A stretch of 64,000 nucleotides of DNA from Rhododendron vialii (Eukaryota; Streptophyta; Magnoliopsida; Ericales; Ericaceae), in assembly GCF_030253575.1 (NCBI RefSeq), contig NC_080562.1:41889852-41953851 (forward strand). The letters run 5' to 3'. Shown here piece by piece: positions 26,621 to 37,000 of this stretch. Each line of letters begins with the position of its first letter. Positions within the stretch are counted from its first letter, which is position 1. Both the position numbers and the translations under genes were made by a program. The notes beneath the pieces were generated by a model. It made no database searches and was not told the origin of the DNA. It saw only the letters and a list, made by a program, of their open reading frames with translations.

Positions 26621-28350
26621 TGTTACAAACAGCTCCAATTGTCAAGAACAGTAAAAACAAACAAGAAAATCAAATAGTACAGATAAAACTACACAGACCC
26701 ACTTCTCCAAAACAATCAAAATCAAAGAAAGTAAAGGGACCCACGAACAATGAGAAAAAAATCAAAGAAGACTTCTGGGTCAAAGAATCTGAGAAAGGAA
26801 TGATTAACCATACCAAAGGAGAGACAACAGGAACATTATTAGTCAAAGGGTGGGGAGAAAAGCAAAAGGAGGAAAATTTACAGTTTGGTGGTGGTGGTGG
26901 TGGTGATGATGATGGTGCAGGAGGGAGATAGGTCTGTAGTGGTTGAACAAAGAGGGAAAGGGTTGAGTGGTGATCCGGATGTGAATGGAGATATATGGAG
27001 AAGTTGAGGGGGAAAGTGATTTGAGGTTTTCTTGTGCAAGAAAGGCCATAATTGTAGCGCCTGAAACTACAATTGAAAGCGCAATGTTGGGCGAGAAAGA
27101 CGGCCATTGAAGCATTGACCCTTTCTTGTGGAGTTGAAACTTTTTACAGTTAATTCCCAATTATACACGTACTAGGCTTGTGTGCTTTTGATGCACTAAA
27201 CAAAAAATAAAAAGAAAAATTCTAACTTTACACTCACATTTGTGTTTTTTCGCCCCTATGTCAAACATAAAAAGATAAGTTAATTTTTTTTCAATTCTTT
27301 ATTGGTTGCACGTTAACATAAATCTCATTATATGCACCGAAAAGCATGTGTGATGGAGAATAAGTTTGGACTACCATGTATCGGTGCCTCAAAAGCATAA
27401 AATAATTTTTCCATTCATATATTCATACCCTCTCTAGTCCCTGTGTCTCTCTCTCAGAAAAATTAAAATTAGGGGTTTGTATACTTTTTAAGACAAAACA
27501 AGTTTAAATCAAGGAAAATTCTAATGGGTGGCACACCCTTGGGCACAAATTTAAGTACATTAATTGCATTTTTGTTATACATAGCCCAAGATTTATTAAA
27601 AACCACATTGAGAATACAAATCATTCAATCAAAAGAAGTCCAAAAGTATTTTGAATGACAAAAATGACCATAACTCTTTATCTTCCTCTATCTCTTTAAA
27701 ATAAAAAAGGCGAAAAAGAGGGAAAATGAGAGAAAAAACCCGCCATTTTTATGTTCTCTGATACTTCTAAAAGACTTCTTCATGCAGGTTCAAGTTCAAC
27801 CAACCACTGCACTTCATATGTCTGCTATCGAAAGAATCCACCTTTGCCACCATGCAAATTAACTTAACTAAGGTATGAATTTTTACTACATGTTGGGCAC
27901 AATTTTACGTGTTCAGACAAGAGAAAAATCATCACTAGTTCAAAAAGAAGAAGAAAATCACTTCGAGCAACATACAATTGAATCCTATATTTTGTGTGAA
28001 GTGTTAAAAATTTGAGTTTTGATGAATTTTCATTTTTGTTATCTCACCTGATTGAGTTTTGCACAGTTGTTATATAACAATTGTAATTGTTTCTTTCTAT
28101 TAGAAATTAAAATTTGAAACTCATGAATTTTATTTAATAGTTTGTGGTAGTATTATCCAATTGTTAATTTTCCGTAGTATAAAGGTATTGTTATGTTTGT
28201 TAGTTTTTTACGCCTATATATTGACACTATTGAATCTGTAACCCATTTCTAATGATCCTCTTTCAAACTATACTTATTGGATGATCTTTTTATGTTGTAT
28301 ATTCTGATACATACAGAAAACCTTTTTTTTTTTTGTATATTCTGATATAG
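26621..28350. other. Intergenic, RhoGDI promoter side
   Basis: Holds the RhoGDI 5' UTR and promoter on the minus strand, including a GGTGGTGGTGGTGGT / GATGATGATGG simple repeat at about 26886-26914. It is AT-rich beyond 27170. No further gene recognised. Confidence 0.5.
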
Positions 28351-28468
28351 ACAAATTTTGGACTGCAAGCTACAGCTTCCCACGGCCGTGTCTTGCCAAT
28401 CATCCCGTGTCCTAACTAAGAAAACGTTTCTCATATTTGTCTTGAAAATTTCGCCATTGGATGCAAGT
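28351..28468 (+). repeat. Copied fragment of the PCNA 3' flank
   Basis: CAAATTTTGGACTGCAAGCT, ACAGCTTCCC, GTGTCTTGCCAATCATCC, then CATATTTGTCTTGAAAATTT and CGCCATTGGATGCAAGTA match bases after the PCNA stop codon on both sides of the F1 MITE (20013-20055 and 20430-20468). The MITE itself is missing here. This is a duplicated piece of PCNA 3' UTR/flank that predates, or escaped, the MITE insertion. Confidence 0.85.
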
Positions 28469-28757
28469 ACTGGCAGCACTGGCGGAGCTGCTGCTGCTGC
28501 TGGTGAGGGTTCGGGATGTCTGCGGTGATCATCACGACGTCGTACCCTCCTCCTCTTTCTCCTCCTCTCGCCTGCTGCTGCAGGAACCTCTGGCAGTCGC
28601 GGAGGTTCTGCTGACTCTGGATCTGCTAGCGGCAGCGCTGCTGCTGTTGCCTGGGGTTGTCCTCCTTCACCACGGTAGTGGTGATGGTGGTCCGGGTGGC
28701 CTCGGCAATGGCTAGGAAGGCTACGAGGGCAGCTGCTAGGATTGTGAGCTTGGCCAT
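28469..28757 (-). pseudogene. 2S albumin (seed storage protein) pseudogene
   Basis: The ATG is at 28757. It has a clear signal peptide (MAKLTILAAALVAFLAIAEA) and a propeptide (RTTITTTVVKEDNPRQQQQ). Then come the cysteine-bearing small chain (RCR, SQQNLRDCQRFLQQQ) and the start of the large chain (QQQLRQCCQYLH). This is the 2S albumin pattern C-C-CC. A TAG at 28628-28626 replaces the Gln codon after RCR, so only 43 residues would be made. After the CC motif the frame runs into the PCNA 3'-flank fragment, so the CxC and final cysteines are lost. Functional 2S albumins are about 140-160 aa, vacuolar, with four disulphides. The gene is dead by nonsense and truncation, but the rest of its frame is still open, so the loss looks recent. 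Confidence 0.9.
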
Positions 28758-28840
28758 TGTGATAGATGCTTTGAAATTGGTCGGTTTCTGAATATTTTTA
28801 GCTGTGGTGTGGTGAGATGTGGTGGTGGCCTGGGGGTTGA

Positions 28841-28970
28841 ATTTATAGTGGGTTTTGGGTTTGCCGCATGATTAGTACGTGGAGGAAGGTAAGTTCAGGG
28901 GCTTTGGGGGAGGTCATGAGGTGGCTGCATGGATTGGTGCGTCCACATGGATTGACATGCAAATGCTGCC
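28841..28970 (-). promoter_or_regulatory. Seed-type promoter relic of the 2S albumin
   Basis: On the minus strand, a TATAAAT box is at 28847-28841, 84 bp before the ATG. Further upstream are a G-box/ABRE core CCACGT (about 28882-28877) and two RY-type CATGCA/TGCATG motifs (about 28928-28933 and 28956-28962). RY plus ABRE is the known arrangement in seed storage protein promoters bound by ABI3/FUS3 and bZIP factors. Confidence 0.65.
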
Positions 28971-29049
28971 ATAATAACACAGTGAAGATCTTTGGAGTTG
29001 ATGAAATGCATTTGTTTTGTTGCTGCAGTTGCTTTTATCAAATTTGTTT

Positions 29050-30099
29050 TTGTGTTTAAAGAAATGGAACTGTTTGGTAGAGCCAAGAAACAGATTACCT
29101 AAACAACTGTTTTCTATGTTGCAGATATCCATTTGTTAATTAAGATGATTCTGGGTTTAACCACCACATTATTGTATGGAAATGGATCTGGAGCTCTCCG
29201 GTTGCGTTCTTTTGGCTTTAACTTAAATTTAACTTATTTTTTCTCCCTTTTTAGTTCATCCATTCTTCTAAACTTAAACTTGATTGCCTCACACACACAA
29301 TTACAATATAAGTTAAGTTTAAGAATGAGAAATAAGTTAAGTTGGAAGAATGGACTGAATTAAGAAAATAAGTTAAGGCTAATGTGTTTGTTTGAGTGCC
29401 TACTCTTATGTCACTTCTCCAAACTCCGCATCAATGTTTCAATTTTGTTGAGCGATTCTCGTGTGTTTTGAGCACCACAATGCTGTTTGATACACTAGTA
29501 TTCTTTTTCTGCTCGTTATTCTCTACTGGTTTTTTTGCAGGTGCTGGAGTGGTTTTACTTCTATATGTGATTGTTTACTTACTTTTGAACTTTCAGTGGG
29601 AGTTGTCCTTTTCTTGCTTTTGTTTTGCATTGGCCGTCTCCCTATAAGATTTGCATTTTTGTACTTCATTCTTATTATCAATGAATTTCTTACTCTTCCT
29701 AAAAAAAATTGAACAAATTCATTTTTTTTTTTTGGAACACGATAGAAATGCATAGATAAAAGGATAACAGTTTACAGATTACATGGAAATAAATGGGGAA
29801 ACAACAGCAAATATATACAACAGAAGGGAGCTAAGTAAACAAAAAATAGTGGTTAGTGGATGCTCCGGTTCAAAAAGGAGTTCCTCGTGCAGCTGGAGAT
29901 GCAAAGTTGGACAGCAAGGCCCGTTTGGCGAGACAGTGGGCTTGATTTGTGTCCTTGCGATCAACCTATGATAACCTGCAAAAATCTAGCTTCGAATTCA
30001 TTTAGCATTGGCTTTGTATCTTATTCATCAAGTGTTCCAAAGAAGGAGATGTGATGGCAACGAAATCATAAGACAATATGGTGAAATGAGTGAGAGGAG
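29050..30099. other. Intergenic with a degenerate foldback and LINE-like tail
   Basis: An imperfect inverted repeat spans about 29195-29390: GGCTTTAACTTAAATTTAAC and TCCATTCTTCT pair with AGAAGAATGGA and AAATAAGTTAAGGCTAA. At 29660-29710 TCATTCTTATTATCAATGAA and a poly-A run resemble a LINE 3' end. No gene is recognised. Confidence 0.4.
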
Positions 30100-30520
30100 T
30101 ACGTGCACATTCGTGTACAACAGCGGAATGGTAGGAAAAGCTTGACAACTGTCCAGGGGTTGAAGAAAGAATTCAGCCATAATAAGATACTCAAGGACCT
30201 CAAGAAGGAGTTTTGCTGCAATGTCACTGTAGTCCAGGACCCAGAACTAGGCCAGGTTTGTTTCAATATTTGAATAACCTGGCTCAGTGGTCCTCTTACA
30301 TTGATATTGTTGATTTTCTTAAGGTTATTCAGCTTCAAGGTGATCAGCAAAAAAATGTCTCTACCTTCCTTGTTCAGGAAATATCTTGCAAGTCCATAGT
30401 AGCGTGGATTACTGTACTGTGTACTTTTTCTGCAGAGTGTTTTAACTTGAACTCCCCATTCTTCATGGTTAACAGGCTGGCATAGTGAAGAAAGATGACA
30501 TCAAAATTCATGGTTTTTGA
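30100..30520 (+). pseudogene. eIF1 (SUI1) 5'-truncated pseudogene
   Basis: Three exon-like pieces: 30100-30255 (YVHIRVQQRNGRKSLTTVQG, then LKKEFSHNKILKDLKKEFCC), 30324-30377 (VIQLQGDQQKNVSTFLVQ) and 30476-30520 (AGIVKKDDIKIHGF, TGA). Together they are residues from about 30 to the end of translation initiation factor eIF1, the SUI1-fold protein of the 40S ribosome that guards start-codon choice. The N-terminal MSEL... part is absent, and TGA is in frame 9 bases before the first kept codon. The conserved NGT is NVT. The donor after the second exon reads CAG|GAAATA instead of GT. I therefore call a fragment or pseudogene. A functional gene using an unseen upstream exon is unlikely. Confidence 0.85.
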
Positions 30521-30971
30521 GCTGCTTCTCGCCATTACTCCTGCAGTTATACTAGCCTCTTATGTCAGTGCAAGAATCTCAAGTTAATTGGAGACCAAAC
30601 TATTATAGTATATCTCCGTGTGTGGTACTAAGTTGTGTTTGTGGTGTCCTTAATATTTTCAGCATATCAGTAATGTGCCATGGGATGCTTCTTGATTTTA
30701 TTTATGCAAGATTACGATTACCGTAAAGCAGAATGGGGTTTGTGTTTGTTACTCTCTCACGCACACACTCCCACCATGTTCAGTACCGTACTCCCCCCTA
30801 AAATTGGACTTGCTTGTTTGGTACTTGATTATGTATTGATCAACTAATTGACATAGTACTAAAAGCAGAAAAGCATTCTTAGTACCTGGGAACTCTGAAG
30901 TACTTGGAGAAAAGAGGTTCTTGAAGAGTGGAATACTTGAGGAAAACTTCGGAGTAAAGCAATACTCGAGG
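30521..30971. other. Intergenic, nothing recognised
   Basis: Between the eIF1 relic and the large inverted repeat; no gene or clear element seen. Confidence 0.4.
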
Positions 30972-31822
30972 AAAGCAATCAAGTTGTGGAGTATGGCTTG
31001 TGAAGAATAAATCCCCATCAATTGGTCTCGTTAGTCCCTTTACCAGAATCCACGCTTATCGAGCTGGGAGTGTTGTCGATACATAAGAGGCTTCTGATCT
31101 TGGGATTGTTTCAAGCAAAAACTTACCACTGATTCATCTGAGGTGACGGGGAGGGCTGCCAACTTTCCGCTCCCTCCTCGTCACCTCAGAAACCCTCTCC
31201 ATCGAGAAAAGGAAAACCCTCTCTCTCTCGATCCCTCGAATGGCACTACCGATGTTGATCAAAGAAGAAAGAATGGCACCGAGAGAACTACCGAGAGAAG
31301 CGGATCTCGATATTGTGAGAAGAATGGATAGCGAGTCTTGTTCGGCGATGGCACTGGTGTCGAGTTCGTGGCTATAAGCGGTCAAAATCGTCACGCTTCA
31401 AGAACGAGTTAGTGAACAAACAAGGAAACGGGGTTGACTGAAGAAGCTCTTAGCGATTATGGAGAAGGTCCATAAGGATGCCGAACACAAGAGCGCAACA
31501 AGAACTGTCCGTGGCTACATTTATCGGTTTAGTTTTGAGAGATTGTTTAGTTTCAGATCCACAGAGAGACGTCACACCAGTGATCTCGAGAGAGAGAGAG
31601 AGGGTTTCTGAGGTGACGAGGTGGGAGCGGGGAAGTTGGCAGCCCTCCTCGTCACCTCAGATGAATCAGTGGTAACAATCCCCAAGATCAAAAGCCTTTT
31701 CTGTATCGACAACACTCCCAGCTCGATAAGCGGCGTGGATTCCGGTAAAGGGACTAACGAGGCCAATTGGTGGGGATTTATTCTTCACATGCCATACTCC
31801 ACAACTTGATTGCTTTGTGCTT
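30972..31822. mobile_element. Large foldback / inverted repeat, about 850 bp
   Basis: The left arm (about 30972-31205) starts AAAGCAATCAAGTTGTGGAG and includes CGAGCTGGGAGTGTTGTCGA, TGATTCATCTGAGGTGACG and CCTCCTCGTCACCTCAG. The right arm (about 31605-31822) carries the reverse complements and ends CTTGATTGCTTT. The loop of about 400 bases has (GA)n and short open stretches with no known family. It may be a foldback transposon or an inverted duplication of a gene fragment. Its transcript would be a long dsRNA precursor. Confidence 0.82.
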
Positions 31823-32429
31823 GCCTGAAATTGAGTGCAGTACACCATATAATACAGTAGCGGCGACAAATGGGTGTTGGGCAATGGATTAATGGGCAGG
31901 GAATGCACAGCCATCCTCCTGGTAGAAATAAAACACGTGAATTATAACAACCTTTTCTCTCCAGAGAGTTTCCAATCATGTGAATTAACTTGACTTCATA
32001 GCGAAACTAAGACAGGTTGTTTCTTGAAAGGCAGAATAACACCAATACCCTAACGATTTTTGTTTTGGAATGTACGTTCCAGAACATGGTATCCTTATTG
32101 TTCTAAAACGTTGAATTTAGCGATGCAAAGTACTTGTAAACTTCCTCAGGAGGAAAAAAAAAAGGTGAAATAATTGGAAAATCAAGAGTGACCGGAGCTT
32201 TGGCAATAGAAGTGTACAAAAAGTTTGGAGAAAATTCTACTAGAAATGCATTTGTCAACAAAAATATTATGAAAATGCGAGCTATAGCCTGGCCGATAAA
32301 ACTCTACAACACTAATTTATAGATGCCTTGCTCTAACTTTAGGCATGTTGTGTACCACATTTCCATTCCTTTCTTTTTACCCAAATGGTCCGTGTTCCGG
32401 CTAATTTTTTTTTACCTACGATATTAACT
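31823..32429. other. Intergenic, nothing recognised
   Basis: No gene with family resemblance and no repeat that I can define. Confidence 0.4.
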
Positions 32430-32875
32430 CTTTTTGGAGTGCTATTGATTTTTCTATAAGCTGTTTAGTCTCTTGTTCTATGTCCTTGGGTTGCCTAGTA
32501 TCTAGCTTACTAGTTAACTCTCGTATTTCTTGCTTAGTAGGTAATTTATCTTGAACTCTATTCTGATTACTCTCTATTATACTAAGTCTTTTAATAATAT
32601 CTAACTGAGATTCTTGTATATAATCTAAGTTCTAAACTATCTTTCCTCTATATAGTTTCTTATCTAAATTATCAAGTCTATTGTTGATCTGACTAAATTG
32701 CCCTAAAATCTTTTCACTAAAAACTGTGAATTGCTTACTCATAAACAACTAGCTAAAATAATTAAAACAAGACTACTAACTAAATATTATGCTTTGTCAA
32801 GATCACTAACTAAAGTTGACTTAATTAACTTTCTACTGGAGGCTCTGATACCAAATTGGGCGGGGGTTGCGCAGA
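32430..32875 (-). mobile_element. Leader and 5' coding remnant of a reverse-transcribing element
   Basis: On the minus strand TGGTATCAGAGC (32853-32842) is the initiator-tRNA-Met primer-binding site of plant LTR retrotransposons and pararetroviruses. About 100 bases later, an ATG at 32742 opens a Lys/Gln/Leu/Ile-rich, coiled-coil-like frame. It is interrupted by one TAG (32634-32632) and then stays open to about 32430. The position fits the start of gag in an LTR element, or a small coiled-coil ORF of an endogenous caulimovirid. No protease, reverse transcriptase or paired LTR is seen. It is an inactive fragment. Confidence 0.6.
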
Positions 32876-33034
32876 ATTAAAATGATGCAGAAAATACCAA
32901 AATGCAGGGTATAGAAGGCTAAGGGTTAAATGCAAACTAAAGAAACTTATGATGTATACTGTGATATTACTAGAATAATACAAAGATAGGACCTGGTGGT
33001 GCACAATTGTTGAAAACTAGACCTACTCCAAATT

Positions 33035-33400
33035 TTCGGGGCAGTTTCGGACACCCCTAAAAAAACTCCTCAAAGTTCTCGATTGAATTTTGATGATTCG
33101 AGCCGCTCAATGTAATCAGAACGTGATTTTAAGAATACCCACGAGAAATCAATAAAAAAAAATAACCGGAAAGTGATTCATCCGAATAGTTTTTTATTGA
33201 ACTTTGATGAACGGTTCAATAAAAAACTGTTCAAATCAAACCCTTCCCGGTTATTTTTTTGGCCAATTTCTCGCGGACACCCTTAAAATCACGTTCTGAA
33301 CATGAACACATTGAGTGGCTCAGATCATCAAAATTTGATCGGAAACTATGAGATTAAGATTTGAGGGTTTTTTTAGGGGTCCCTGGAACCGCCCCGGGTA
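33035..33400. mobile_element. Foldback MITE, family F2 (copy 3)
   Basis: GGACACCCCTAAAAAAAC, GATTGAATTTTGATGATTC, GAGCCGCTCAATGTAATCAG and GTGATTTTAAGAATACCC pair with a downstream arm containing CACCCTTAAAATCACG, CACATTGAGTGGCTC, TCATCAAAATTTGATCGG and TTTTTTTAGGGGTCCC. The centre is TGAACGGTTCAATAAAAA, as in copy 2. It lies beyond the tRNA primer site of the reverse-transcribing remnant, possibly within its LTR. Confidence 0.85.
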
Positions 33401-33914
33401 ATTTTTCATTTTTGCTATGTTTGGATTGGTTTTTTAAATTTTTTTTGAAAAATAGTAGGGTTAATAGTGGAGAGAGATAGAGAGCAAAATGTTGGAAACA
33501 AAAAAGAAGGAGGAATTTTAAAAATAATTCTTTTTAAGTTGCGAAGAAAACACAACATTAGCATCTAGCAGCTCAAGCCATTTCCCGCGCGGGCCGTGTG
33601 TTAGAACTAAAAAAATGTAAAAATCTTCTAAACAAGCTACCCCATTGCCGATCACAAATTTATGTCTTTTCATATCCGTGATAGACGATACAAATCGTAG
33701 AACACGTATATATCATGTATCCCTGATTTTTTAACAATTACGTACACACAAATAAGAAAAACCGAATTCAATTAATGATATACAGGAGTAAAAATATGAA
33801 CGGGAAATTGTGGGTAATTTTGTTTGTTAGAAGAATCCTACCCTTTCCTAGGAAGCCAAACGCTCGAGTATCTATGAACTTCATTGAGCTTACTCCTATT
33901 TTGCACCGATACAA

Positions 33915-33952
<38 letters not shown>

Positions 33953-34037
33953 CAGAGAGAGAGAGAGTCCGTTAATTTCTGTTAATAATACTAATAATTA
34001 GTACTGTATAAGAAAGAGCGAGAGAGGGGCAACAACA
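33401..34037 (+). promoter_or_regulatory. Promoter and leader of the SWIB gene
   Basis: A (GA)n tract lies at 33922-33950 with a second short one at 33954-33967, followed by a 5' leader ending GGGGCAACAACAATGG, a good plant start context. GA-rich tracts of this kind lie just upstream of several genes in this window. A defined TATA box is not certain. Confidence 0.4.
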
Positions 34038-37000
34038 ATGGTGTCCGACCAGGACATAGTCCAGGCCATAGACTCGCTCCTTCGCGAAACGAACCCTGTA
34101 ACCACCTTAACCTCCCTAAACGGCGTCGTCCACCAGCTGGAATCCAATCTGGGGTTGGACCTCACCCACAAGCTCGACTTCATCCGCAACCAGATCCACC
34201 TCCTCCTCCTCCAATCTCCGCCGCAACCACCCCATTTCCACCACCCTCAAAAAGACCACTTTGCCCTCCACCAAAACCCTAACTTCCACGCCACTCCTTC
34301 TCAACTACCTCTTAATTACACCGTTAGAGGTGTGGATGCTTCCGCCGCCGCCGTTGGTACCCCTGCTGAATCGCCCGAAAAGAGGTATCTTTTCCTCAAT
34401 TTCCTTTGGCTGGTGTGGAAATTGAGAAATCAGTAGGAAATGTTTTTTTTTGGGTGTGTTCTTTGTTTTTTTACCTTTTTGTTCATCCTTTCGCTTGTAT
34501 TTCTGATTTATTTCCCTTTCTGAAATGTATTCTGATTATAGAAAGGGAGAACACTAATTGGTGTGGACAAATATTTGAAAGCTTTGTCACAAAAGTGATT
34601 TTCAATAATGGCCCAGCAAAAAGTGAATTTTTACAACTATTTTTATTACAAAATGAATTAATTATTAGGGAAAAAGTGGTAAAATCACTCGAACCCAACT
34701 ACCCAGTACCCGCTCCCACGTATTAGGATGAAATGTGAAATGAGAATGATGCCCCTTGTCTGCATGAACAAAAGAGGTGAGAAAATTCAGAAAGGAAAGA
34801 AGATGGTGAATTTTTGTAGGTTCTTTTTGTTTGTCACCATTGGACCTGTGGGTCTTGTAGCGACCTGTAGGGCACCCTATAGTGCGCATCTGGACCGTTA
34901 ATTTCCGCAATCGATGGTTCAGATGTGTTTGTTAACTCTTACCGGTAAAAGTGCTTCAAGGCAATGGCGGCTCTAGAAATTTGTGGTAGGGTGTTCAAAA
35001 ATTACCTTAACTCTAGTAATTGATTTATTAACCAATAATATACTATGTAAAAATCTCATAAATTAGTATAAATAATGTGGTAAAAAAACATTACCTTTAT
35101 TCAAAAAAAATTAATTACAAGGCAAAATGAGAACTCAAAAATATATACTATTATTTTTTATAAGAAAATTAGTTTTTTATTTTAAGTTGTCGTATTGCGT
35201 ATTACATAGTGTTTCGAGAATGGAGGCGGTAAAATTTTACAATTCTCCTAGACGAGTTCTCTCATTTTGTGTCGATGTTTAACCAACATATCAATCTAGG
35301 TACTAAAACCCTTTGGAAAGAATTGTAGTGAGTATATTGAGACTGATCTTCTCGAAAATATGTTATTCTTTAGGATGACAAAATGAGATTTTTTATCAGT
35401 CTTAAATTTAAAGGAATATTATTCAAGTTAACGGGATTTTGCAATGTAGTTGAATTTTTTAAAATTTCTGTCCATAATTTTATAAGCTATCTAAACAAAT
35501 AAAAATAATATAGTTATTGTCATGTAGGAATGCAAAATTAAAGATTTAAATCATTGACAATAAAGATGGAGAGAGAACGAAGAGCATAATACTTAACCCT
35601 ATAGGTTCTTTTTTTTCTCTTTCTTTTTTACCTGGATTGATGGGCTGTAATTGAGAGTTTAATTAGTTTTGGGTGTGTTTAATTAGTTTTGGGTTAAGTG
35701 TTCAGTTCTTTTTGGGTTAGGCGTTCAAGACTATTATAATTGGGTATTCTTTAACATTTGAGTTGGGTGTTCAAAGTAAGGTTAGTCCATATTTTTTAAA
35801 TGTATTCTTAGCAAAAAAATTTGTTTTGGGTGTTCAGTTGACCATGCAAGTATACACATAGAGCCACCTCTGCTTCAGGGGCCCCCATTCCATCACGATT
35901 TTGGTTAGAAATGGTGAGATTTGGTGAAAACCCCCGGCTCTTTCTTTTCTAATCCCTTTCTCATGATCTAAAGGGCGCCTTTTTTCTCACCCTTGGCCGT
36001 TGGTTGGCTAAAATCCTCTGGTCATGGTATCTTAGTACAAGTTCTGTAACGCTCCACCCCAGTTGTCCTGCTAACCAATCACCTAATCACGTCACGTGGC
36101 TCAAAAGGTTAACCTCAAGTTACACAGTAGCCCGTCGCAACCGTTTATATCCCACATCAGTTTTCCCATCACTTCCACTCACCAAGCGATGTAGGACAAG
36201 TCCTTGCTTAAGCACGACAAACACCTCAAGCTCATCTCATGGGTCCCGCCGAAGCACGACAAGGACCTCAAGCTCCTCACTTGTAGGTCCCACCCAAGCA
36301 CGTCTCCTCGCGGAACCCGCCTTACACTTCTGGTTGGTGCAAGCTCTCACCTGTCACAACCCACGCCAACTGTTCTGCTAACCAATCGTCTAACCACATG
36401 GCTCAAAAGGTTAACCTCAAGTTATATAGTAGCCCGTCGCAACCGTTCATATCCCACATCAGTTTTCCCATAACCACCAATGTGGGACTCGCCCAGGGTG
36501 GGTTCTCACAAGTTCAACGTTAGCTTTTCATAATTTATGATGAAACAATGTTGTAGAGGTTGTGGGAAGCCCAGGAACAAGGTTCTTGTGGGTAGGGGCT
36601 TAGCTAGAATCTGGTTTAGTGGGGGCAGAACTTATTCCTCTTTTAACTCATCTTTTCTTGCTCATCTATTTTATCCCTCTCTTTGCGCTTTTTCCCCTCT
36701 TCGTTTTTCTCGTTCCCTGTAGTGGCATTGTGCAAGAAAAATTGATGCAAGCTTGTAACATCAAACTGGTGCTAAGGCTTGCCTAAGGTTGTGAGCTACA
36801 GATGTTATCTTTTGTGTATCACTAAATCTATATAGGGGAGCTCTGCGTAGGTTTGAGGATTATCTTTGTTCTCTTCTTCACTTTCCCAGTAATGGTTAAA
36901 GGACAGACTTATCTACTAACTTTCCTTGCTTTGTTTTGGTGGATTCTGAAGGCTTTGAAATCTTCAAAGCCGGTTGATGAAAGTCTAGACTCTAGCTCTA

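Noticed and set aside
26670-27160. Open frames upstream of RhoGDI, including a poly-His stretch
   Set aside because: They arise from GGTGGTGGT/GATGAT simple repeats and leader sequence of RhoGDI; no domain or homologue is apparent.
28461-28715. Plus-strand open frame rich in Leu/Ala over the 2S albumin relic
   Set aside because: It is the antisense of CAG/CTG-rich albumin codons. The minus-strand reading gives a recognisable 2S albumin.
34116-34304. Minus-strand Val/Glu-rich frame over SWIB exon 1
   Set aside because: Antisense shadow of the DEK_C coding exon.
36004-36473. Ser/Thr-rich open frames in SWIB intron 1
   Set aside because: They cover direct repeats within a large intron; no known domain and the frames break between repeat copies.
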